In this document: positions 1 through 6,596 of the stretch, one piece after another
Position numbering within the stretch: position 1 is the first letter of the stretch
Layout: each line of letters begins with the position of its first letter
NCBI GenBank assembly: GCA_017473015.1
Contig: JAFUNP010000011.1
Coordinates: forward strand, 1-36,110
DNA: 36,110 nt
Direction of reading: 5' to 3'
Source: Oscillospiraceae bacterium
Lineage (GTDB): Bacteria; Bacillota; Clostridia; Oscillospirales; Ruminococcaceae
Translations under genes and position numbers: made by a program
Notes under the pieces: generated by a model
What the model saw: the letters and a program-made list of their open reading frames with translations, nothing else
Databases searched by the model: none
Told to the model about the DNA's origin: nothing

Positions 1-32
1 AAAAAGTGAATTTTGTCGATAAACAAAAATAA

Positions 33-171
33 GCGATGCCCAGTTGTTACACTAAGCATCGCTCATTCTGTTGTTGTTACCAACCCCGCCTGACAGATGC
101 CGTAAAATAGTTAAGTTGTTCCTTAACTGTTTTACGGACACCCGCCTTTATGCAGCGGGGATTTTGTTTTA
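33..171. other. Structured non-coding region with nested inverted repeats
   Basis: No gene is visible in bases 1-187. Three paired structures are. GCGATGC at 33-39 pairs with GCATCGC at 56-62. A 16-bp stem (100-115 with 122-137, one T:G pair, 6-nt loop) lies inside an outer CCCCGC/GCGGGG pair (84-89 with 155-160). CCCGC at 141-145 can instead pair with 155-159, followed by ATTTTGTTTT, which reads like a plus-strand intrinsic terminator for a gene left of the window. Read on the minus strand there is no good T-tract, so it is a poor terminator for the esterase gene. Confidence 0.5.
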
Positions 172-187
172 ACTATGATTCAAAATA

Positions 188-1012
188 TCAGAATGGATTG
201 CCTTCATCAGGTTTGTCAGCAAGACCGAAAAATTCTATGGCGTTCTGTATTTCCTTATCCCAGAATCTCCATTCATGTTTATAACCTTTAGTCTCGCTGA
301 AGGTTATGTCAAGTCCGTTTTCAACGGCCCATTTTTTAAATTCCTTGTAGCCTTTGTACAGGAAATCCTGTTTACCTACGGCAAAATACATTTTTGGGAG
401 AGTGCCGCTGTCTTTCTGCTGCAACAGAAGTCTGCGTATGTTCTCGTATGAGTTGATGAAATTTTCATATCCTCCGGCATTTGCATATCCGTTGAGTGTG
501 CGCTGATGTCCGTACTCAAATTCCGGCTTAATATTTTCCCAGTCTCTGGCAAACATTGATAAAACAGCCACACCGGCGAATTTATCCGGGAAGTTTACAG
601 CATATTTCAGAGCACCTTCACCGCCCATGGACAAACCGGAGATAAAATTGTCTTCGCGTTTGTCAGATGCAGGCAGCCAGTTATGCACCAGTGGCATCAG
701 TTCTTTTATAAGATAATCATACATGCCATAACCCATCATGGTTGTATCCCAGTTGGAATAGTTGGAATTCAGTGCGCTGGGCATCACCACTATCAGATTT
801 TTTTCACAGGCATACAGCTCTATATTGCTTTTTCTTATCCAGTCAGTGTAATCACCGAAAGTACCATGCAATAACCAGAGAACCGGGTATTTTTCGCCGT
901 TACCATAAAAATCGTCCGGATTGGTTGTTCTTGGTTTATCAGGCAGGATAATATTTACATCTGTATTTCCGTTGAGATACTGGCTTTCAAAATTGATATG
1001 CAGCAGTGCCAT
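188..1012 (-). CDS. Alpha/beta-hydrolase esterase (EstA / esterase D family)
   Basis: A serine esterase of the S-formylglutathione hydrolase/tributyrin-esterase group, expected to cut short acyl esters. The nucleophile elbow GLSMGG places Ser128. The oxyanion strand is LLHGTFGDYTDW near residue 47. The charge relay is probably Asp216 (AVGKQDFLYKG) and His246 (GYKHEWRFW). Its 274 aa are normal for the family and there is no signal peptide, so it should be cytoplasmic. The start has an AAGGAG ribosome site about 10 nt upstream. It is monocistronic and divergent from the flavin reductase gene. The substrate cannot be read from the sequence; acetylated or feruloylated sugars are possible for relatives of this family. 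Confidence 0.85.
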   Translation of the reverse strand: MALLHINFESQYLNGNTDVNIILPDKPRTTNPDDFYGNGEKYPVLWLLHGTFGDYTDWIRKSNIELYACEKNLIVVMPSALNSNYSNWDTTMMGYGMYDYLIKELMPLVHNWLPASDKREDNFISGLSMGGEGALKYAVNFPDKFAGVAVLSMFARDWENIKPEFEYGHQRTLNGYANAGGYENFINSYENIRRLLLQQKDSGTLPKMYFAVGKQDFLYKGYKEFKKWAVENGLDITFSETKGYKHEWRFWDKEIQNAIEFFGLADKPDEGNPF

Positions 1013-1120
1013 AGTATTTGTTCTCCTTTATGTTTGATACATCTATTTTATCATAATCCGAGCATCTGAAGATATAATCATAAAGCAAAAAATAATATTT
1101 AATTTTTGTATATCTTGTAG

Positions 1121-1126
1121 TATAAT
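1121..1126 (+). promoter_or_regulatory. Probable -10 box for the flavin reductase operon
   Basis: TATAAT sits 29 nt before the start codon, just ahead of a GGGAGAG ribosome site. The matching -35 region (TTTAAT at 1098-1103, 17-bp spacer) is weak. Confidence 0.45.
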
Positions 1127-1154
1127 TTACTTATCAACAAAAGGGAGAGATATT

Positions 1155-1778
1155 ATGAAAAAACAACACTGGCCCAGCGGTGCAATGCTGGGGCCTGTGC
1201 CACCGGCCCTTGTCAGTTGTGGAACTGTTGACAACCCCAATGCACTGACTATAGCCTGGACGGGCATACTCAACACCATTCCGCCAAAAACATATATCAG
1301 TGTGCGCCCCGAAAGACATTCATACAATATGATAAAGGACAGCGGCGAATTTGTAATCAACCTGCCTACAGAAAAAATAGTTCGTGCGGTGGATTATTGC
1401 GGCTGCCGCAGCGGCGCAAAGGAGAACAAACTGGAAAAATGTGGTCTGACTGTTTCACCATCAGTGAAAATCAACGCCCCTATGATAGACCAGAGTCCTG
1501 TAAATCTGGAATGTAAAGTGTGCGATGTTGTACATCTGGGCAGCCATGACATGTTCATCGCTGATATTGTAGGTGTAAATGTGGACGAAAGCCTGCTGGA
1601 TGAAAAGGGCAAACTGCATCTGTCGAAAGCAGGTCTGTGTGCATACGCCCATGGAGAATATTTTGCTCTGGGCAAACAGATTGGTGATTTTGGTTTCAGT
1701 GTACGCCGCAAAAGCGTGGAAAAACGAAGAAAACAGCAGACAAGAGAGAAGGTAAAGTATAATGGAAAAAATCGTTAA
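1155..1778 (+). CDS. Flavin reductase-like FMN-binding protein (flavoredoxin type)
   Basis: A member of the flavin reductase-like domain family (split-barrel FMN-binding fold), which reduces or carries flavin using NAD(P)H or ferredoxin-derived electrons. The N-terminal stretch through PVPPALVSCG, NALTIAWTGILNTIPPKTYISVRP and FVINLPTEKIVRAVDYCG matches the usual FMN-site region of flavoredoxins. There are several cysteines (CGCRSGAKENKLEKCG, residues about 82-97). The last ~25 residues are very basic and probably a disordered tail. Ribosome site GGGAGAG precedes the ATG by 7 nt. The 3' end overlaps the next gene by 17 nt, so the two are translationally linked. The physiological electron donor is unknown. 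Confidence 0.82.
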   Translation: MKKQHWPSGAMLGPVPPALVSCGTVDNPNALTIAWTGILNTIPPKTYISVRPERHSYNMIKDSGEFVINLPTEKIVRAVDYCGCRSGAKENKLEKCGLTVSPSVKINAPMIDQSPVNLECKVCDVVHLGSHDMFIADIVGVNVDESLLDEKGKLHLSKAGLCAYAHGEYFALGKQIGDFGFSVRRKSVEKRRKQQTREKVKYNGKNR

Positions 1779-2265
1779 CGATGTTTTGCTTACAACAACT
1801 TTTACACAGGAAGACATAGAATACTCCAAAAAGCGTCATGTGGAAATTTTTGATGGCGAATATGGCTTTTCTGAATATTTCAACAGATATGCCACAGGTG
1901 CTATAGACCGGTTTCCTCATACCTATAATCCTGAAAAGGATTTTATGCTTATAGCAAAGGTAGATGGTAAGTTCGGCGGTACGGTAACCCTTATTGGTGA
2001 AGGTGAAGCTGACGGCATTGCCCGACTGCGCTTTTTCTTCGTAGAGCCTTTTACCCGCGGCAAAGGCGTGGGCAGACTGCTGTTTACCACAGCAATGTCT
2101 ATGGCAAAGGAAATGGGCTATAAACATCTGTATTTTTCAACTTACAATGTGCTGAAACCTGCCAGAAACCTTTATCGCGATTTAGGCTATGCGGTGACAA
2201 AAGAAACACCGGAGGACGAAGTTATCCCCGGTGCAGTTGAAGAAATATGGGAAATTGACCTGTGA
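1762..2265 (+). CDS. GNAT family N-acetyltransferase
   Basis: A 167-aa acetyl-CoA-dependent N-acetyltransferase. The coenzyme-A loop is in motif A: LRFFFVEPFTRGKGVGRLLF, where RGKGVG is the (Q/R)xxGx(G/A) pyrophosphate loop, followed by the helix TTAMSMAKEMGY. The C-terminal NLYRDLGYAV is the usual motif B region. Its length is that of a single-domain enzyme. It lies between the flavin reductase (17-nt overlap) and the DNA glycosylase (4-nt ATGA overlap), so the three genes form one operon. The acceptor substrate cannot be predicted. Confidence 0.85.
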   Translation: MEKIVNDVLLTTTFTQEDIEYSKKRHVEIFDGEYGFSEYFNRYATGAIDRFPHTYNPEKDFMLIAKVDGKFGGTVTLIGEGEADGIARLRFFFVEPFTRGKGVGRLLFTTAMSMAKEMGYKHLYFSTYNVLKPARNLYRDLGYAVTKETPEDEVIPGAVEEIWEIDL

Positions 2266-2888
2266 TGAATAATTATTTCTGCTATACAGACAAAGAAACA
2301 GAATACCTGAAGTCGAAGGATGAAAAGTTGGCTGCGCTGATTGATGCCGCCGGTCATATTTACCGCGAAGTAAACCCTGACCTGTACCATGCACTGACAG
2401 ACAGCATTATCGGCCAGCAGATTTCTACTGCCGCCCACAATACCATAAGAAACAGGATAGCAGACAGGTTTGGACCGCTGACAAAGGAAAAAGTAGCTTT
2501 CCTTACAGACGAAGAACTGAAAAGTCTGGGCCTCAGCTGGCGTAAAGTCAGCTATATCAGGGATATTACCGACAAAATTATCAGCGGTGAAGTGGATATT
2601 GATGCTCTGGCATCCATGGATGATGAACAAGTAATAAAAGAACTGATAAAGCTGAAAGGTGTGGGCAGATGGACTGCCGAAATGGTGCTGACATTTTCTA
2701 TGCAGCGCCCGGATGTGCTGTCCTACGGTGACCTGGCCATACGCCGCGGCATAATGCGACTTTACGGTCTGGAAGAACTGAGCGAAGAACAGTTTCATAT
2801 CCTTACAGACAAGCTTTCACCTTACCGTACCACGGCTGCCCTTTATTTCTGGTACTATGCCAATCCGGAATGCAAACTTACAATATAA
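2262..2888 (+). CDS. DNA-3-methyladenine glycosylase II-like protein (HhH-GPD superfamily)
   Basis: A base-excision repair enzyme of the AlkA branch, which removes alkylated purines from DNA. Residues about 48-56 (IIGQQISTA) are the typical start of the HhH-GPD domain. The helix-hairpin-helix is LKGVGRWTAEM (131-141). The catalytic aspartate is Asp157 in VLSYGDLAIRRG. There are no iron-sulfur cysteines at the C-terminus, as expected for AlkA rather than Nth/MutY. At 208 aa it lacks the extra N-terminal domain of E. coli AlkA. Its start overlaps the GNAT stop, and a strong terminator follows at 2905. Confidence 0.88.
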   Translation: MMNNYFCYTDKETEYLKSKDEKLAALIDAAGHIYREVNPDLYHALTDSIIGQQISTAAHNTIRNRIADRFGPLTKEKVAFLTDEELKSLGLSWRKVSYIRDITDKIISGEVDIDALASMDDEQVIKELIKLKGVGRWTAEMVLTFSMQRPDVLSYGDLAIRRGIMRLYGLEELSEEQFHILTDKLSPYRTTAALYFWYYANPECKLTI

Positions 2889-2904
2889 TAGCCTCTGAAT
2901 TACA

Positions 2905-2930
2905 GGCAGCGCAGTGCGCTGCCTTTTGTT
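2905..2930 (+). terminator. Intrinsic terminator of the flavin reductase-GNAT-glycosylase operon
   Basis: GGCAGCGC pairs with GCGCTGCC around an AGT loop (2905-2923), followed directly by TTTTGTT. Confidence 0.85.
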
Positions 2931-2985
2931 CACCTAAAATTCAGATACACTACAAAAAATTTACAAACTAAAAACATATAATAAA

Positions 2986-3015
2986 ATTGTATAAGTAGGA
3001 TTAATATGCTAAAAT
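2986..3015 (+). promoter_or_regulatory. Putative promoter of the two-component operon
   Basis: An extended -10 (TG-C-TAAAAT; TAAAAT at 3010-3015) with a weak -35 TTGTAT at 2986-2991 and an 18-bp spacer. The 11-mer TATGCTAAAAT also occurs at the proS T-box promoter (13288-13298). This would leave only a short 5' UTR before the GAGAGGTG ribosome site. Confidence 0.4.
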
Positions 3016-3037
3016 TTAACCAGAGAGGTGAGCATAT

Positions 3038-3706
3038 ATGTACAAAATTCTTATTTGTGACGATGAAAGCGGTATCAGAACCCTTATTTCCAAATACGCT
3101 GTGTTTGAGGGGCATTCTGTACTGGAGGCTTCCAACGGTATGGAGGCCGTGAACCTGTGCAAAACAAGGGATATTGATATTGTTATTATGGATATAATGA
3201 TGCCGGAGCTGGACGGCTTTTCTGCTGTCCGTGAAATCAGGAAGTTTTCTGATGTGCCGGTGATAATGCTTTCTGCACGCGGTGAAGAATATGACCGCAT
3301 CCATGGCTTTGAAACAGGCGTGGATGATTATGTGGTAAAACCCTTTTCACCAAAGGAACTGATGATGCGCGTGGATGTTATTATGCGCAGACGGAGCCGT
3401 ACGGGAACCGCCCATGACATATACAAAAAAGATGGTCTGGAGATAGATTTCACCGCCAGAAAGGTGATGGTAGACGGCAGCAACACCGAACTGTCCCCGA
3501 AAGAGTACGACCTGCTGTTTTATATGGTAAAAAACAAAGGTATAGCTCTTTCCCGTGAAAAACTGATTACAAATGTATGGGGCTATGATTTCTTTGGCGA
3601 TGACAGAACTCTGGACACCCATATCAAGCTGCTGCGCCGCCACCTGGGAGATTACAGTACTCTTATTGTGACTTTGCGCGGCACAGGCTACCGTTTTGAG
3701 GGTTAA
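3038..3706 (+). CDS. OmpR/PhoB-family DNA-binding response regulator
   Basis: The output half of a two-component system. The receiver domain (1-118) has the acidic pair Asp8-Asp9, phosphoacceptor Asp52 (IVIMDIMMPELDG), Ser79 and Lys101 (VVKPFSP). The winged-helix OmpR-type DNA-binding domain (about 127-222) ends in the usual DTHIKLLRRHLGD and LRGTGYRFEG. Length 222 aa is standard. A GAGAGGTG ribosome site precedes the ATG. The kinase gene starts one base after the stop codon, so the two proteins form a pair. Target genes and signal are not evident. Neighbouring operons do not point clearly to a stimulus. Confidence 0.93.
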   Translation: MYKILICDDESGIRTLISKYAVFEGHSVLEASNGMEAVNLCKTRDIDIVIMDIMMPELDGFSAVREIRKFSDVPVIMLSARGEEYDRIHGFETGVDDYVVKPFSPKELMMRVDVIMRRRSRTGTAHDIYKKDGLEIDFTARKVMVDGSNTELSPKEYDLLFYMVKNKGIALSREKLITNVWGYDFFGDDRTLDTHIKLLRRHLGDYSTLIVTLRGTGYRFEG

Positions 3707-3707
3707 A

Positions 3708-5159
3708 ATGAATAATCTGAAAACAAAGCTCAACTCTCTGAGCATCAAGTATAAAATATTCCTTTATCTTATCGGTTTCTGTGGCCTCTTGCTTTTCCTG
3801 CTGTGGACATTTCAGATTGTGCTGATGGACAGAATATATGAAAATATCAGGATAAAACAGCTGTATTCTGCTTATGATAATATAGCCAAACTGATTGTGG
3901 GTGGTAATGATTATGAGCATATAGCGGATATAGCCGAAAATAACGATACCTGTGTGATGGTGGTACAGCCAAACGGTGTCCTGAGTTACTCTGCTGAAAT
4001 CAGCAGAAACTGCAGAATACACAAAGCACCTTACATTGATATTCTGAATATAGTTATTGAAACCCGGGAAAACAAAGGTGAGCTGAAGGGAATTTATTCC
4101 GAACGCAATCCTTTTACAACGGAACGCCCTGCGGACAAGCGTGATGACAGCGGTATGCCGCAGTCTATGATTTATTGCCGACAGGTGAAAAACGGTGATG
4201 ATGTGCTGGCCTATGTCATACTGGATGTACATCTTACACCGGTGGATGCCACAGTATCCACCATACAGCGGCAGCTGCAATTTATCACTGTGATAATGAT
4301 TGTGTTTTCCGCTGTACTGGCATCTGTTATAGCGCGTAAAATTTCATTGCCGATGGAAAAAATAAGCCGGGATGCCCGGCAGCTGGCTACAGGCGATTAT
4401 GAAACTGTGTTTGACGCCACCGGTTATGCAGAAATCAACCGGCTGTCCGCTACACTTACCCGGACGGCGGAAGAACTGGGCAAGGTGGAAAAACAGCGCA
4501 AGGATTTTATTGCCAATGTCTCCCATGACCTGCGCACACCCCTTACTCTGATAGGCGGTTATGCCGAGGTTATGCGCGATATACCGGGAGAAAACAATCC
4601 GGAAAATGCCCAGATGATAATAGACGAAACCCGGCGTCTGTCCACATTGGTAAATGACCTGCTGGATATGTCACGCATACAGTCCGGCGCTGTACCGATG
4701 GAAAAGGTAAAATACAATCTGACACAGTCAGTGCAGAAAACCGTGGACAGGCTCAATGAACTGTTGAAGCGGGAAGGCTATGAAATCACCTTTGATGCTG
4801 ATTGTGATGTGTTTGTAACGGCGGATGAGGCACGCATATCTCAATGTTTTTACAATATACTGATAAACCGGGTGAACTATACCGGTGAAGACAAAAAGGT
4901 ATTTGTTAAACAGCGGCGGGAAATCGGTAAGGTGAAAATAACTGTTACTGATACCGGCCGGGGAGTATCTGAAAAAGATATGCCTTATGTGTGGGAAAGG
5001 TATTATAAAAGCGATTCCAACCATAAACGCAGTGTGACCGGTACCGGGCTGGGGCTGTCTATAGTGCGTTCGGTGATAAAAGCCCACAAGGGTGAATACG
5101 GCGCATACAATACAGCTGACCAGGGTGCATGCTTCTGGTTCAGTCTCCCAGTGGATTGA
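3708..5159 (+). CDS. Sensor histidine kinase (membrane, HAMP, HisKA, HATPase)
   Basis: Partner of the preceding response regulator. Residues about 15-38 (IFLYLIGFCGLLLFLLW) form the first membrane helix. An extracytoplasmic sensor region of ~130 residues follows, then a second helix near 190-210 and a HAMP linker (ISLPMEKISRDARQLATGDYE). The phosphorylated His273 is in NVSHDLRTPLT. The ATP lid contains an N-box NILINRVNYTG, G1 DTGRGVSEKDM and G2 TGTGLGLSIVRSV. I place the start at ATG 3708, one base after the regulator stop, because GAGGG at 3698-3702 is a well-spaced ribosome site. A TTG at 3696 in frame would add four residues but has no such site. The N-box has Arg where Ala is usual (INRVNYT), but the essential Asn is kept. 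Confidence 0.92.
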   Translation: MNNLKTKLNSLSIKYKIFLYLIGFCGLLLFLLWTFQIVLMDRIYENIRIKQLYSAYDNIAKLIVGGNDYEHIADIAENNDTCVMVVQPNGVLSYSAEISRNCRIHKAPYIDILNIVIETRENKGELKGIYSERNPFTTERPADKRDDSGMPQSMIYCRQVKNGDDVLAYVILDVHLTPVDATVSTIQRQLQFITVIMIVFSAVLASVIARKISLPMEKISRDARQLATGDYETVFDATGYAEINRLSATLTRTAEELGKVEKQRKDFIANVSHDLRTPLTLIGGYAEVMRDIPGENNPENAQMIIDETRRLSTLVNDLLDMSRIQSGAVPMEKVKYNLTQSVQKTVDRLNELLKREGYEITFDADCDVFVTADEARISQCFYNILINRVNYTGEDKKVFVKQRREIGKVKITVTDTGRGVSEKDMPYVWERYYKSDSNHKRSVTGTGLGLSIVRSVIKAHKGEYGAYNTADQGACFWFSLPVD

Positions 5160-5164
5160 TATGA

Positions 5165-5196
5165 AATAAGCGGATTTCTATCCGCTTATTATTTTT
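5165..5196 (+). terminator. Intrinsic terminator after the histidine kinase
   Basis: Perfect 10-bp stem AATAAGCGGA/TCCGCTTATT (5165-5174 with 5181-5190) followed by ATTTTT. Confidence 0.85.
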
Positions 5197-5289
5197 ATAT
5201 AACATTTTATTATATTTAACATATAATTCCATAAAACAGGCAGATATTTATAACTATTTACAAATAAATGTGAAAATTAAGCATAACTG

Positions 5290-5318
5290 TTGACATACAC
5301 AGCATAGTATGTTATTAT
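5290..5318 (+). promoter_or_regulatory. Strong promoter of the DUF3793-flavodoxin locus
   Basis: Consensus -35 TTGACA (5290-5295), 17-bp spacer, -10 TATTAT (5313-5318). The same -35/17/-10 arrangement recurs at 34819-34847, and the following bases ACCATA...GTTAGC are also shared, which implies common control. Confidence 0.85.
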
Positions 5319-5330
5319 AACACCATAGCA

Positions 5331-5346
5331 GTTAGCATACGCTAAC
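5331..5346 (+). promoter_or_regulatory. Palindromic operator O1 (GTTAGC-N4-GCTAAC)
   Basis: GTTAGCATACGCTAAC begins 12 nt after the -10 box, so it would overlap or immediately follow the transcription start. The same palindrome lies 11 nt after the -10 box at 34859-34874. The position fits a repressor site. The arms GTTAG/CTAAC resemble half-sites of iron-dependent DtxR-family regulators, and DUF3793 plus flavodoxin are plausible iron-limitation genes. The regulator's identity is inference. Confidence 0.65.
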
Positions 5347-5379
5347 CGATGATAATACCATTGTCCAGATAAAAAAACA

Positions 5380-5420
5380 AAAGCCGGTTAAATATCAGAT
5401 TTCTGCCGGCTTTAGTTTTT
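5380..5420 (+). terminator. Leader terminator/attenuator between promoter and DUF3793 gene
   Basis: AAAGCCGG (5380-5387) pairs with CCGGCTTT (5406-5413), with an inner AAAT/ATTT pairing, followed by AGTTTTT. It lies downstream of the promoter at 5290-5318 and upstream of the gene at 5478. It would therefore release a short RNA of about 95 nt unless read through. Confidence 0.7.
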
Positions 5421-5426
5421 AAGACA

Positions 5427-5446
5427 CAGTTAGCTATTGCTAACTG
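5427..5446 (+). promoter_or_regulatory. Palindromic operator O2 before the DUF3793 gene
   Basis: CAGTTAGCTATTGCTAACTG is an 8-bp-arm palindrome, 18 of 20 bases identical to the site overlapping the -35 at 34809-34828. No promoter is visible around it, so it may act as a roadblock site. In RNA it would be a hairpin just upstream of the AAAGGAG ribosome site. Confidence 0.6.
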
Positions 5447-5477
5447 TTAGAGCGATATAACCTGAAAGGAGAAGATT

Positions 5478-6029
5478 ATGCTGGAAAAATGTTTTATAGA
5501 GCACTGCTCCGCAACATTATCCGGGCTGAAATGTGCCAACCTGTTCAACTACTTTTTCACTGATGAACAGCAGCTGACAGAGGAGCTGAAGTTATGGAAC
5601 AGTCATTTCCGGTCCAAAGGAATTCAGCTGTATGTACTGCGTCAGAAGAGCAATTCAGCGCTTATTTATATGTGCAGACCTGTCCGGCTTTCCCGCCGCC
5701 TGGCAAACAGTGATACAGCGCGGTTTCTCTCTGGTTATGGCTACACAGATATGTCTGTACAGGCGGTTATTGCACGACTGTCCGCCCGCATACAGCTGAC
5801 CGATTCTTTCCCCCACGAAATTGGGGTTATGCTGGACTATCCGCTGTGCGATGTTATCGGTTTCATCACCCATAAAGGTGAAAACTGTAAATGCACAGGT
5901 ATATGGAAGGTTTATGGTGATGAAAAAGAAGCAGTCAGACAGTTTGGCAAACTGAAAAAGTGCAAATCAATTTACAAAAATCTTTACAACAAAGGCAGAA
6001 GTGTTATGCGGCTTACAGTTGCAGCATAA
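5478..6029 (+). CDS. DUF3793 family protein
   Basis: A 183-aa soluble protein that I recognise as DUF3793, found mostly in Clostridia beside flavodoxin and ferrous iron uptake genes. The family marks seen here are GLKCANLFNYF near residue 16, the central HEIGVMLDYPLCDVIGFITHKG (about 115-136) and GIWKVYGDEKEAVRQFGKLKKCKSIYKNLYNKG at the C-terminus. Several cysteines are present but no clear metal-binding cluster. The biochemical function is unknown. Downstream flavodoxin is 41 nt away on the same strand. Two copies of a palindromic operator and a terminator precede the gene, so expression is probably tightly regulated, plausibly by iron. Confidence 0.82.
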   Translation: MLEKCFIEHCSATLSGLKCANLFNYFFTDEQQLTEELKLWNSHFRSKGIQLYVLRQKSNSALIYMCRPVRLSRRLANSDTARFLSGYGYTDMSVQAVIARLSARIQLTDSFPHEIGVMLDYPLCDVIGFITHKGENCKCTGIWKVYGDEKEAVRQFGKLKKCKSIYKNLYNKGRSVMRLTVAA

Positions 6030-6070
6030 CATCTATATAAACAGTAATTTAAGAAAGAGGTATACATTTT

Positions 6071-6493
6071 ATGAGCAAAATAGCAGTAGTTTACTGGAGC
6101 GGCACAGGCAATACAGAAATTATGGCCGCAAAAGTGGCAGAGGGCGCACAGTCTGCAGGCGCACAGGTTTCATCATTTACATCGGCTGAATTTACAGCAG
6201 ATATGATGGATGAATTTGATGCAGTGGCCTTTGGCTGTCCTTCAATGGGTGCAGAGGAACTGGAAGAAACAGAATTTGCACCTATGTTTGATACCTGCCG
6301 CAGTAAGCTCAACGGTAAAAAAATAGCTCTTTTCGGCTCTTACGGCTGGGGTGATGGCCAGTGGATGAGAGAATGGGAAGAAGCATGTGTTGCAGATGGT
6401 GCAGTGATGGCTGCAGACTTTGTAATCTGCAATGAAACACCTGATGCAGACGGTGAAGAAGCCTGTATCGCACTGGGCAAAGCCCTGGCTTAA
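6071..6493 (+). CDS. Flavodoxin
   Basis: A 140-aa short-chain flavodoxin, an FMN electron carrier that can replace ferredoxin when iron is scarce. The phosphate-binding loop is WSGTGNTEIMA (residues 9-19). The loops around the isoalloxazine ring are FGCPSMGAEELEE (about 54-66) and FGSYGWGDGQWM (about 88-99), the latter carrying the usual stacking aromatic. A good AAAGAGG ribosome site precedes the ATG. It is probably co-transcribed with the DUF3793 gene, since there is no terminator between them. A bidirectional terminator follows. Confidence 0.92.
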   Translation: MSKIAVVYWSGTGNTEIMAAKVAEGAQSAGAQVSSFTSAEFTADMMDEFDAVAFGCPSMGAEELEETEFAPMFDTCRSKLNGKKIALFGSYGWGDGQWMREWEEACVADGAVMAADFVICNETPDADGEEACIALGKALA

Positions 6494-6559
6494 AAATAAA
6501 TTTTAACTCCTTATATTTCAAATAACTCCGAATACTTATATTATCCTTTTTACAAAGAA

Positions 6560-6596
6560 ACAGGAGATATACCTTCAGGTATATCTCCTGTTCTTT
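6560..6596. terminator. Bidirectional terminator between flavodoxin and htpG
   Basis: Perfect 14-bp stem with TTCA loop (6560-6573 with 6578-6591). T-rich on the plus side (TCTTTT) and on the minus side (TTTCTTTG), so it can serve both convergent genes. Confidence 0.85.
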
